Assembly: GCA_025766275.1 (NCBI GenBank)
Contig: JAFKAC010000058.1
Coordinates: 295,138-359,137 of the forward strand
Origin: Lactarius indigo
Taxonomy: Eukaryota; Basidiomycota; Agaricomycetes; Russulales; Russulaceae
Direction: 5' to 3'
DNA: 64,000 nt
Shown piece by piece: positions 33,879 through 44,466 of this stretch (the first letter of the stretch is position 1; every line of letters starts with the position of its first letter). The notes beneath the pieces are model-generated. The model was given only the letters and a program-made list of their open reading frames with translations, was not told where the DNA came from and made no database searches. The translations under genes and the position numbers were made by a program.

Positions 33879-34420
33879 TGTTGAGACGCGACTGTTAAAG
33901 TCACATGTCTCGTGGGATCTGATTGAGTCAGCCCACATACTAAATATGGTATCTGTCCCTTATGGACTTATGGACACTCCAGACTCACACGGACCGCTTT
34001 TGTTTATCTTTATTGTTAGATCCATATATGGTTCTTATTGTTCTTTCTATTGTTAAGATACCGGTATTGTCTGCTTTAGGCAGCTATTGTTCTCTGCCAT
34101 CCAATGGCATTTCTCCCTCTGGCGCACAGACCACCTGTATTGTGTTTGGGTCACCAGTGCGCACAGACCATTATTAGCTAAGCGTCCTGTATATAAGGAC
34201 TGCTGTTTTCGCCTCTACACTTCAGAGTTCCCTTCACCTCTGAAGTGTAAGTTCCTCTCTCTTTACCTCTCTTATTACCTTTACTCATAGGCGTTGCTTC
34301 TTTGTAGTAACTTGTCCTACTAGGTATGCAGTTGTAACAGAGTTCCCTTCACCTCTGAAGTTAACTTGTCCTACTAGCTGTCCAAGCTTATCCTTTGCTT
34401 GTTAGTTCTGCGCTTCAACA
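33879..34420 (+). repeat. 3' LTR of the copia element
   Basis: 542 bp. Relative to the 5' LTR I see two changes, TACGG to TATGG and TCCGG to TCCAG, both C-to-T or G-to-A at CpG. Confidence 0.95.
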
Positions 34421-34439
34421 CAAGCCTGTGCGAGCTGCT

Positions 34440-34960
34440 TTTCATTTGGTAGCGTCAAGGAAAAAAGAAACGAAAAGAATTTGGTGGGAGGTGGGGAGAA
34501 GACTACCATCGATGCTCCAGTGCCCTATTCAGGTTGCGAACATGGAAACACGTACCATACTCTAGCGGGAACTCTGTGCGCCTGCTACCAGGAGCCCATC
34601 ACTTGGGAATATATGGAGGAGCGTGAAGGACAAGTGCGCTTGCGCAGTGAGGATAGCGTCGACGTTAAGGAGAGGGTCGAGAAGATGGTCGGAGTCTGAC
34701 AGTGCTGCGGCAATCCGCCATGTATTGAGTATCGCCTGCAATGTGGGTTCAGCGAGAGGACTTGCGCAGGTCTGCATGGAGAGTGAAGCATGTCAGCAGA
34801 TGAGGCAGACAGAGAGGCAAGGGATGCACAGCTGCCCGCCTCGGAAAAAAGACACCACAAAGTGTTCCCACAAAGGTGCTCTCATCTGAGCGCGTGATCG
34901 CGTGAGCTCCCACTCTTCCAGCCACTTCCCGACGGCGTCACGTCGGTGTGGCGCCGACGG
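34440..34960 (-). pseudogene. Fragment of multicopy family C, split from its 3' part by copia
   Basis: About 500 bp homologous to 22540-23050. Minus-strand peptides such as PLLNVDAILTAQAHL keep the family signature, but the frame changes between pieces. The copia target duplication lies 15 bp to its left. Confidence 0.55.
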
Positions 34961-35669
34961 GAGACTGGCCACATGTGGAACCCATAGCCTGACTCTCGAG
35001 CTTTCTTGGGACCTCTCGGTACGACAAAATTACACTGTGGGCATTTTAAGATGTTAAGGTGGCTTTCATGCTAATTTAATAGAAAACATATTCCAAAAGT
35101 GTTTCAAAAATAAGTGCACAAAACATCATGATTACATTCATAATATAGTCAGCAATGAGTTTAGGATGAAAGTACTTGATACACACTAATTACATTCACA
35201 ATGAATCCAATCATATGATTCCCATGTGCCCATCAAAGTAATTGACAATGAGTATGGATAATCTATCTTAAAGATATTGTGAAAAATATTTTCAATATTA
35301 TTCAAATATATTCAAGTGCTTCACTGAGAAAATATCTGACACGAGACCCGATGTCGTGACATCGTGACTCAATAACATCGAGACTCTCGATATCGAGTCA
35401 CATGTCCTGTTCAGAAGTCGGAGAGTAGTCGGAGTCTGTCGCCGCGGTCCGGAGGTCGCAGACAATCCGACGAGAGTCGTTTGGCAGTCAGACGACGAAC
35501 CTGGAGCGGACATGGACACCCAACGCATGCTAGGAGGTCAACGTTCAGTGTCCAATCGGCTCTTCTGGATGACGCTCGACCGTTGGCACTGACCTCGGGT
35601 GATATGTCGGGCTCAACGTTGCGCTCTGGTGTCGAGTCTGTCGACCCCTTAACTGTACATCTATTTTCA
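34961..35669. other. A/T-rich spacer, then unassigned sequence
   Basis: 34980-35330 is very A/T-rich with no frame. 35400-35669 has several overlapping short frames and no motif. It may hold the diverged 5' part of the family B copy. Confidence 0.4.
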
Positions 35670-36485
35670 CGCAAGCCTCCCACCGATCTCCAAGACTCCG
35701 TCGACGCTCCTCGACTCGGAGCGATCTCAATTCACCGACCCGGGTTCACCAGACATCGATGAGGACGCGTGTCAAAGTTGGGGACATTAAGTTCACGGCA
35801 GGTGGTGCCAGCTTGTCGTCCTCGCTAACCAGCTGGCAGGACATCGGCAGTGTTGTCACTGCCTTCAAACTAGTGGCAGCCACCATCAAGATGTGCCAGG
35901 AAGTGTGGTCAATGTGCGCGGATGCAGGCTCTCCGAGGACGACGTCTACTTTGAAAATGTCTTGAGAATCGCTGGGTCGGCGCTGGTATGTGTTCACACC
36001 TTCTCCAGGTTTTAAACACGAAATTTTCTAGAGAACCATTCGTCCTCGCGTCCCAACAATTCCTACACCCCTTACTATCGCGACTGTCGCCGTCTCCCAA
36101 ACGGTCTGCCCCTATCACAGACGTTGTCACTGCAAGCAACATATCCGAGGTACACAGGAACCGACTCTACCAGCTTTAGTGGCATTAGACGAGGTGAGTC
36201 GGCCTTTGATCGTGAACTCCAGTTCACCCATAACCTCTAGGATGCTCGCGCAGATGCTGCGTCGCTCAGGACTCTTCAAGCCTCGGAGCTCCAGGACTGG
36301 ATCATTAGCAACAACGGGCTCGCCTTACCAGAGTCAAAGCGCAAGGACGGTACGTCGCAAATTCTGGACCCGGAACAATGTTAACGAATACTCATTGCAC
36401 AGATCTCATTTTCAAGTCCCCCGAGTTCGCGCAAGTCTCCCAATCATCCATCGATGAAGAGGAGGGCTCTCATTGGACCTGGCTA
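35670..36485 (+). pseudogene. Uncharacterised family B, copy 1, decayed
   Basis: Paralogue of the minus-strand gene at 42250-43690. Shared blocks are TLLD..QF.DP.SPDIDED, SWQDIGSVVTAFKLVAATIK with MCQEVWSMC, and VYFENVLRIAGSALV. The blocks fall in different frames, with breaks after the SPDIDED block and again before VYFEN. Downstream exons are still readable: one ending ALVALDE, then DARADAASLRTLQASELQDW (intron of 47 bp before it), then DLIFKSPEFAQVSQSSIDEE ending at a stop at 36485. Function unknown. The SVV-TTLKLMAATIK helix block is the best handle for a search. Confidence 0.6.
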
Positions 36486-38807
36486 CTGTACAGTTAAGTC
36501 ACATCCAGCCACTCGCATCACAGATGTGAATCTGCGCCTGCGCCGTTCTCTGGTTCTACGATGTACTGGCAACCCTCTGGCGACAACTTGACTACGGAAG
36601 CCATCGAAATCGTCAAAAGGGCTTGTGACAAGCGATCGAGATATTGACCCCGACACTACGCTTGCCAACATCGACCCCAAAACCCCCGTGGAAAGCAGCA
36701 ACGCTAAATAAAAAAAGGAAGTTCATGTAATTACATTGTGACGTATCATAAAACGACTCCGTTAATCGATTACTGTATATCCATTGTCCCCTCGACTTGC
36801 CTTTTTCATTTTCGCTGCATGGACTGCTGCAGCTTACCTCGGCCGCCCTGCTACTTGTCTCCCGCCACCTTGTCTCCGTCCTATTACATCGTCGTTCTCT
36901 ATCTTACCTTTGTCTGCTTGTTGTCTCTTGCCTCCTCGTCTCCGTCTCTTTATGTCATTGTTCTCTGTCCTCATTGCCGATCCCATCAACACACTCTGGC
37001 ACATGCACGAGGCTACTTGATAGCCTTACCTGGGCCCACGCCCTTTCACCGCACCACCTATCCCCGCTCCGACCGCCTCTCCGTCCTGCCAAGGATCGCC
37101 ATTTGTATTATCTGACTTGGACGCGCATCGCATCATACTCATTACCGCCTACGGAGGTTAGCGCCGTGCGGCATAGTGCCCTGGTTCTTCGCTCATGACT
37201 CGTACGTCCCTACCTTGTCGCCTCCATCGATGTAGACGTCTAACTTACCATCCTTCGTGTCTGCGCCAGTCATCCTATCTTCACTTCCTATGGGTTCGTC
37301 CGATGCCCCTTCTATTTGTCCCGTTCAATCCCTCTCGTCACTCCCATTTTCTCCAACTCAACGTCGTAGATAGAGCGCCCGTCAGTTGATCGCATGTACC
37401 CTACGGGCTGTCTTGCCGCTCCAAAATACAGTGTCATTCCATCCAGTTCCATTGTGTGCGTAGTAACAGACCCACACCCAAATGGTAGCAAAGTAGATCG
37501 AATCGCCATGGCCCTTCTTATCGTCTCCACCGGGCAGCTCGCGATTGATCTAGTCAAGTACCATTCTGACTGGCGGTGCACGTAAATATAGCAGTGACAA
37601 TACAATATTATTAACAATTGCGGATATATCCCAATCCTGTTATCTCTAGCCCGGGCTTCTCGAGAACTGGGGCTGCGTACGCGGAAACGCGAGCCCCCAA
37701 GTCGGTTTTGAGCCTGAAACGACGCCAGTGCTCGTTCTCCCCGTGCGGGTCGACGCCGGCGCTTGTTTTCCCAGTACACGTCGACGCCGGCGCTCGATTG
37801 CCACCTCGCGTCATCATCGAATTACCCCACCATCCCTACTCCTAAACCGATTCCAAATGTGAGTCATCCCTCATATTCTCGCAAACAAACGACTTACGCT
37901 ATTCAAACTTGCTCGCAAGCTCTTGCGCTCACTCCTCAAGGCGGTGTGGAGGGGGTTGAAAAGGGCCATTGGGCCGCTTGTAACCAGGGTGAGCACCACC
38001 ATTTGCGCTTTCAAAACCGCTGACTTACCTTTTCCACAGATAATTGGGATGGGATGGCGTATCAGGATGGATCTGAAGGTCCATCTGAACGTCGCGAGTG
38101 GATCGGGCGACGTGGTCAATCGGTCATTTGGACCGATTCGATTCGAGTTCCCTCGATATCTTTGCCATCTTGCTGGTGGCGCATCCAGACTCAAGCAGAG
38201 TAAGACACCACGTGATAACCTGGCATAAGTACGCATATCAACAGCTATAGCACGATAATTCCTCTCTAAAAAAATTAAATTAAGTGCCAGTGGGGAACGA
38301 CAGAGGGAGACCCATTTACAAAAGTCATGACCGAGGCACCGCTTCGGAAGTGGCTGCATCTTCTAAAGTCTGGTCCTGCGTGTCGCTTCCTTGGTCGCTT
38401 CCACTTGCCGGTTGTCTGGGTTACGCTGACCCCATGTCTCTGCCAAAGGTACGGTCGACCCTTTTGTTCTACTATACTAATCCTTGCACCTTAGTGCACG
38501 CCGACCACCTCGACCTCTCTGTTCCTTATCTCTCTGTATCTTTCACCACTCGTCTCGCCACCTCGTACCTTACGCCCTCAATTCCACGTCTCGATCGTCT
38601 CCTTGTCCTCTTCCGATTCGTTCTCTCCCGTACCACCCTCAACTCTACTTATCTGGTAGCTACTAGACTCCCTATATTTAAACTACTGGTTTCTAGATGA
38701 ATATACTCAGCGCTCCTGTCGCCACTTTCCTCTCGTCTTTGCGTGTGGTCCCAATTCAAGTCAGGCCCTCGGCACGGGCACTCCTACCTCTGGTCACTGG
38801 TGTGAAG
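36486..38807. other. Unannotated region, possible gene remnant
   Basis: 36490-37860 has no supported gene. At about 37918-38226 (plus) two frame-compatible pieces are joined by a plausible 51-bp intron (QGGVEGVEKGHWAACNQ, then DNWDGMAYQDGSEGPSERRE), ending at a stop; this may be the 3' end of a decayed gene. The remainder is low-information. Confidence 0.35.
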
Positions 38808-39090
38808 TGGCGCAAGCGGTTGTGCAGGCCTCCGCGCCGCGCAAGATTTCATAGGTGTGTCTGCAGCAGTCACGGACGCGTCCATATCAAATCTCTAAGG
38901 CCGCGCGCGAGTGTGACGAGGTCGGGAGCGCAAACAATGGGCAACACGCTGTAACGGGTGGTCGGGTCGGAAACAGCTGTGCACGCTTCTGCGCCACGCG
39001 AAACTTCGCAAGGGTGGCCGCCTTGGTTAAGGACGCGTCGTGCTCAAGTCTCTAAGGCCGCGTGCGAGTGCGGCACGCTGGGGAACGCAA
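38808..39090. repeat. Two-copy tandem duplication, about 150-bp unit
   Basis: Both copies read GTGCA(G/C)GC(C/T)TC, then CGCGCCACGCGAAACTTCGC or a variant, then TCTCTAAGGCCGCG, then GCGAGTG. Divergent; function unknown. Confidence 0.6.
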
Positions 39091-39592
39091 AGGAGGATCT
39101 ACACTCTCTGAGGTCTGAAACGTGAGGAGAGAACTTCATTCTTTTTCTTTAGTTGTAAATCCATGGAATGTAGTAAGGGGAAAGTCAACCCCCAACGATC
39201 AGGCGAATTCCCATCATGAGTTCCATAGGACAAGATATATCAGCAAACTATGGTATGAAGTAGAAAGAAATACAGGCGCGAACACTTGCGTGAATATGTA
39301 GATTCTGGGAAATAGAGATGGTTCATTCCAGAGAAATTTCATTTTCCCAGAGGCCATTGTCCAAACGTGACTCTTCAACCACTGGCAGTCTGAAAATGAT
39401 TGGCAAGACTAATTTGTCGCCAAACCAACTAGAGGCCCAATCGGTGTGCGGTACACTGAAGTACCAAAACGATAAGCAGACGGCCACGACGACAATCGCT
39501 AATTCGATCCTCTACCAGGTACAAGTTAGCCACTGCGATCGAGCCCGCCATAAGCTATCATGCCTTACGTGCGTAGTTAGACTTTCCATCAT

Positions 39593-40955
39593 TCAGTCCT
39601 TTGCTGCTTTTGGCTTCACTTCTGTCCTCTTCGGGCTACGTTGCTGAATCCAGTACCTTAATGTAGTTTCCGATCCCCTTTCGGACACACCGGTTACAAT
39701 CTGACGACAATCTCCAGTACTTGAGTATGCCTGAAAGCCAAGGGTAGCATAGCCCTCTGGGCGACTATTCCAAACTGGACGAACCAAAGCTTGTATAATG
39801 TCACCCGCTGTTCAACGCTTCTCTTAGAATCGTAGGAAGCGTACGAGTTCAAGTTATTTGTCACTCACCGTCATGCTGAAGCAACTCCGCAAGGGAGTGA
39901 TCCTTCAAACTGGTAATTCGAGTGCAGCTGGTAGATGTGCCTGATAACACCGCAGTGCCATTGTGGACGAACGTCAGGGGAAGAATAACGTTTTCTGAAA
40001 TCGTATGAGTTGTAGTGTGCTGGAACGATGCGTCCATGAAGTGATTGGAGTTGAGAGAGTACCAGTCTATGCCGTCGTAGAGATTTGTTGTGGCAAGGAC
40101 CTTCTCATTGGGAGACACTGCGGAACAACCTCTGACTTCTGTTAGAAACGAAAATGAGCGGGATAGCGGGACGTACATCTTGCAGGATCGAGGCCGGATG
40201 CGCCAATTAATTTCTAGAGTCTTCAAGTTCCACGCTCTAAGTTGAGAGTATGATGGCGCCAACGATCAATAAGATAAATGGAGCTCAGTGCAGTGGGGCA
40301 CTCACACTATACCATGGTCTAAATACGTCACTAAAAGGGCATCATCGTCGACTCCTAGAAAGTGGAGGGATCGTGCCATTGGTTCCGGCAACTCTCCTTC
40401 CAGTTCTGGGAATTTAGGCGGGTCGGGAAGTTGGGCAATGACCTCCCAGGTAGCTATCAATCGCTTCCAGAACTGCAAGATAGAAGAGAAAACGATGAAC
40501 CGATAGTTCCCTGCTTGATTAGCTGTACAACGCTGCCTGAACTCACGGCCAGTAATGAACCGCTTTGCAAAATGCAGTGGACCGGGCCAGGAACGTTGTT
40601 GATGGTATGATAATACTCGTTTTCCTGTGAAAGAGATCTAGTATATAGAACTGAAAGTACGGCGATAAGAAGCACTTACACGTCCAGAATCGCTGAGGCA
40701 TATTGTGTGCACATCGCCGCTCGTGTCACCAGCCATCAGAGTGTACCCAAAGCGAGATCGCCAAAGCAGCGCTGCTACAGGCGCTTTAACCTGGAACCGA
40801 TGAAGCTCCCGGCCGCTGCCATGACCCTTGAAGACAACAACAAGGCCGTCATCGGCCCCACTCGCAAACAAGGCCCCGTCATGCGAAAAAGCCAGTGCGT
40901 TGACGGAATCTCCGTGCTTGACGAGGGTCCTCTTCAATAGGTATTGACCCATCAC
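39593..40955 (-). CDS. WD40-like beta-propeller protein, six exons (358 aa)
   Basis: Exons: 40680-40955, 40529-40624, 40306-40472, 40177-40236, 39869-40131 and 39593-39807. The five GT-AG introns are 55, 56, 69, 45 and 61 bp, and all junctions keep the frame to one stop. The start is a WD40-type repeat: VKHGDSVNALAFSHDGALFA, then SGADDGLVVVF. Later blades are weaker (LHFLGVDDDALLVTYLDHG; GCSAVSPNEKVLATTNLYDG, then IDWYS; GYATLGFQAYSS). Such proteins usually act as scaffolds. This short, divergent type is multicopy in mushroom-forming fungi, with no assigned partner. The ATG at 40955 is followed at once by a second one at 40952. Of the genes outside the transposons this has the cleanest structure. 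Confidence 0.78.
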
Positions 40956-41339
40956 GGATCTAGAGGGGGCCTGGCAAGCGGGTGTCAGAGTCGCCTTATT
41001 ACCTGCCGAACCTCGCGGCTGGGATGATGAACCTCATTGTATCGCTTGATTCGGACGCACTAGGGCCTAGTCGAAGATTTCCCGTCAATGTCGTATGGTG
41101 CCATTGTCACGATTTCCCAAAAAAGAAATTTGATCCGTGCGCGTCGGCGATCAGATACAGTAGCGCAAATAACGTTTGTGCTACTATAGTGTATGCCAGA
41201 GATCCTGGTCAAGACGCGCCGCATATTGTAGCCATAATTCCGGGACCGAACAATGCTGTAACAGTCACCGCATATGTTGCCACTCGGACCTGGCGCATAT
41301 ATCACAATCAGTTTGTATTGTTTTGGATGCAGTCAAACC
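40956..41339. other. Spacer
   Basis: No gene recognised. A 120-codon plus frame (40982-41344) has no motif and overlaps the probable promoter of the WD40-like gene. Confidence 0.35.
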
Positions 41340-41940
41340 GTTGATCGATGAGGCGTTGAACGACTAGAAAATGATTTCGCTCGACTCATTCGCTCAAAAA
41401 CGACAATCGTTTGCAGATGGTCTTCAGGTCTAGACTCGGAGAATGGCTATATGCAGCGACCCAAAACGACTATGTATTAAGATGACACACGTTCTATGCC
41501 ATTGTTATGTACAGGCATGATCTCATCAAACCCCATCACGACACCACAAATTAGGCGGCCGAAAACAAGAGCAGTGCCGACAAGGGTACAAAAGAGCAGT
41601 GCCAACAAGAGTACGAAAGTCGAGATCGATGGAACAAAGACAGAGGGAGATAGTGGCAGTTGGCAGTTGGCAGAACGTGTAGCGTGCATTTCTTTCTGAA
41701 TGGCGTTACCAAGTCAGTGAATCACATTTCATTGGAGGGTAAATAACGTACCTGCAAGTTGCCGGACACGCGGCAGCGCAGGGACCAGCACATGCCAAGA
41801 AACGATGACTGGGTGAACAAAATGAATCGCCCGATGTTCACGCTCAAACGATGGGAACCGACGACGACATTTCTTCAAACATCGATCAGCATCGCGGGCG
41901 TGTTTGGTCTTGTGTGCAATCCACATCTGCCAAGGTACTC
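41340..41940 (-). repeat. Dispersed repeat pair D, copy 1
   Basis: Read on the minus strand it matches 58870-59410 (plus) over most of its length, including AGGTACGTTATTTA, CCTCCAATGAAATGT, TCCCTCTGTCTTTGTTCCAT, CTGTACATAACAATGGCATA and CCATTCTCCGAGTCT. A minus-strand frame (41477-41689) includes a hydrophobic run STFVLLLALLFCTLVGTALV. Whether the unit was a gene or a transposon end is unclear. Confidence 0.75.
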
Positions 41941-42249
41941 CATTTCGTAGTCAAATAGTATTCATCTGGCGGTCATGTCTGGGGAGGTCGCACTCTACGA
42001 CTACCGACACACCTCGTCTAACCCCACTGACGGTTGGGTGGGTTCCATGGGCGGCAGGCCGCTGGTTGGTAGCGTCGGTTCCTGTGGGAACCTGGAGTAT
42101 TGCTTGCGGCGACATTGGTGACAGGAACTGGCCACTGGATCTTGATCATGGGCCCACGCGGTGGGGGCGACATTGCGACATTGCGATACGAAGGAGTGGT
42201 GGGAAGTGGCGGGACACGATTTTGAGAAGTAAGGATGAATAGGTTGACC

Positions 42250-43690
42250 AAAAAATCTCAGAACGTTTTGAATACGCACCCCACCAACGCCAACTCAGCA
42301 ATTCTCGAGACACTCGAGAATTTTTTTTGAGATACACGTTGCCGGTGAATCCGCTCGTCTTCGGCGTTCTGGCGTTTGTGCACATCAGCCTTGCTTCCTG
42401 ACATATCTTGATGGTGGCTGCCATGAGCTTGAGGGTAGTGGCAACGCTGCCAACCTCCTGCCAACGAGTAAACGAGGACGACGGGCTGATACCACCCACC
42501 ATGAACTGGTCATGCCCCCAACCTTGGTACGTGTTGTCCAACTTGTCCTCGTCGATGTCCGGTGAACATGGGTCCACGAATTGGACGTGATCGAGGAGCG
42601 TCGTTACTTGCTCGGACGGTTCACCTTGCTTGAACGACGACTGCGCATTCATGGAACGAAGGAGCTGGGGGGTGTTGGTTGGGGAAGGGGATTCAGATGT
42701 GAGGATTGCTGTGAAGGACGCAGTCAGTGGAAGTGTGCACGAAGGGGGGCATTTCGACTTACCAACGAGATCGTCGGTTGGGAATTCGACTTCAGATCAG
42801 TATACTGTATGTGAGCAGGTGATACTCAGATGCACCCGATAATAGATTGGCGTGAAGAAGACGAAGACTTGGTGGCGCGGGTTCCCCATAGACCATCTCG
42901 GTGCAGCTAAGAAAGGGTGGTTTTGTATGCTGCAGGTCTTTGGTTCTCTGTGCATGAGTACTACTCGTCAGCGGGTTTGTACATCGTTCAGTAGAGCACT
43001 TATGGTTTAAGAGCCCTCTAGGCGTGGGGGAAGGCGAGGGTGGCGATGAGTAAGTAATCGGCGGTGACTCGCTCGACTGGCTTTCGTCAATGGTACTCAG
43101 CCGGCTTGGTTCCTGAGAAGTGTACGCAGAGGCCGTGGGTCGCAAGAAAGATGTGCCAAAGGGATAGACTGAGCGATCAAAGGGGATGCTCGTATCATCC
43201 GTTTCCGGTGGTCCTCGGATTGAGACCGAGGGGTTGGAGGGGACCTGGGGGCTTACAGGACGGCGTGATGAAATGGTGCTTGGTGTAGACTCAGTAACTG
43301 ACGATAATAACGTCGTCGTCTCTGAATGGACCGGGAAATGAGGGGGTGTCGCGACGGGCACAGAGACCGGTACCTGGGTCTCCTCCGCAGCGGGTTGAGG
43401 ATGGAAGACTTCTATGATCTCCTCGGCAGGTTGAGGTGGAGTGACCCGGACGGCCGGTGGGGGAGAAATTGGGACTGGCTCCTCAACAGGCTCGAGGTCA
43501 ACGGGCTGTGCGATGGTTGCATGGGTTCCGCGAATGGCCCCTACGAAGTAGAGTGAGCCTCATCCAACACCGCTTAGTGAGAACCTACCGGTCTCAGGAG
43601 TGTTGTCAGAGATGGTGCTCGAAGGGAATGGTCGGAGGAACGGTCGGTAATAGTGGTGTGGCCGACGCTATCGATGGCCATTTTAAAAAA
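42250..43690 (-). pseudogene. Uncharacterised family B, copy 2, 5' end unresolved
   Basis: Exons that join in frame: 42836-43540, 42763-42789 and from 42708 downward, with introns of 46 bp (42790-42835) and 54 bp (42709-42762). The first 235 residues are Pro/Ser/Thr-rich. The conserved part follows: DPCSPDIDEDKLDNTYQGWG, SSFTRWQEVGSVATTLKLMA and ATIKICQEARLMC. An A-run (about 42323-42330) shifts the frame before the block corresponding to NVLRIAGSALV in copy 1, and the last exons of copy 1 are missing. An upstream exon with ATG near 43682 (MAIDSVGHTT) has a good donor but joins one base out of frame, so either another exon 1 exists or there is an indel. Called a pseudogene because of these two problems. 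No known function. Confidence 0.5.
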
Positions 43691-44466
43691 TCGCATCCAC
43701 CTGACACCGCTAAGCTCGACATCACAAATTGCGTACATATTTTTCTCGCAGACATTCTCGATGAAACGAAGTTTGTTGAGCCCCGTCAATACTAATAAAA
43801 TTGCGCCTGTCTAGTGTCGATGCAATTTGCCTGAAAACTACAGAACACCTCCACTTTTACCACACTTCCAACCTCACTGTAAACACAAGCAAGTTTTTCG
43901 TCAACAAAGTCGACACCTAGTGGAACATGAGGAACAAAGCAAGTTAGCGTCCATGTACAAGGGAAAAGGTAAATTCCGATATGCCTCATGAAAAAAAATC
44001 TCTTTACGGTAACTATATTGCGGTAAAGAAGGTTCCCACCGGATGGAATGAACAAGGACACTGCAGGGAAAACGATGAAACAAAAGGGAGGCCACGCTGT
44101 TCGCCGCAAGGCTCTGGAAGGCTTGCGGAGCCGTGGGCAACCGACCTGGCAAGTCATGTGGTGTCAACGATTGCTGGATGCCATATTTAGCACCCATGCC
44201 AAAGTCGTGGCTAGGATAGTCAATTCAGCCCGGCCATGATTTTCTACGCTTTCTGTCTTTTCCGCCTTCGTTTGTTGTCTTCGTTACCATCACAGTACTA
44301 CTACCCGCTAGTGACGCCCGCATATAATACATTGAGGATACACTGTCTGACAATGCATGGAGGTTACGCCGCTCAGTTGTCAGGGTTATCCACCCAGGCC
44401 CCAGCATCCTCAGCGCGCGTGGATGACATTCGCAACTAGTTTCGAGCCGTCAGATTTTTCCCTCTA
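43691..44466. other. Spacer downstream of the tnp2 transposase gene
   Basis: No gene supported. The left terminus of the tnp2 element should lie here or further left, but I could not match terminal inverted repeats with the other side. Confidence 0.4.

Larger units (their letters stand above)
27574..34420 (+). mobile_element. Complete Ty1/copia LTR retrotransposon
   Basis: 6847 bp with two 542-bp LTRs, primer-binding site, one long gag-pol frame and a target-site duplication CAAGC (27569-27573 and 34421-34425). The LTRs differ at only two positions that I could find, so insertion was recent. It splits the region carrying the family C fragment at 34440-34960. All coding motifs are present, so it may be competent for transposition. 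Confidence 0.96.

Noticed and set aside
43574..43789. MAIDSVGHTT exon as proven first exon of family B copy 2
   Set aside because: Donor and acceptor are good but the join is one base out of frame with the conserved exons, so it is only mentioned as possible.
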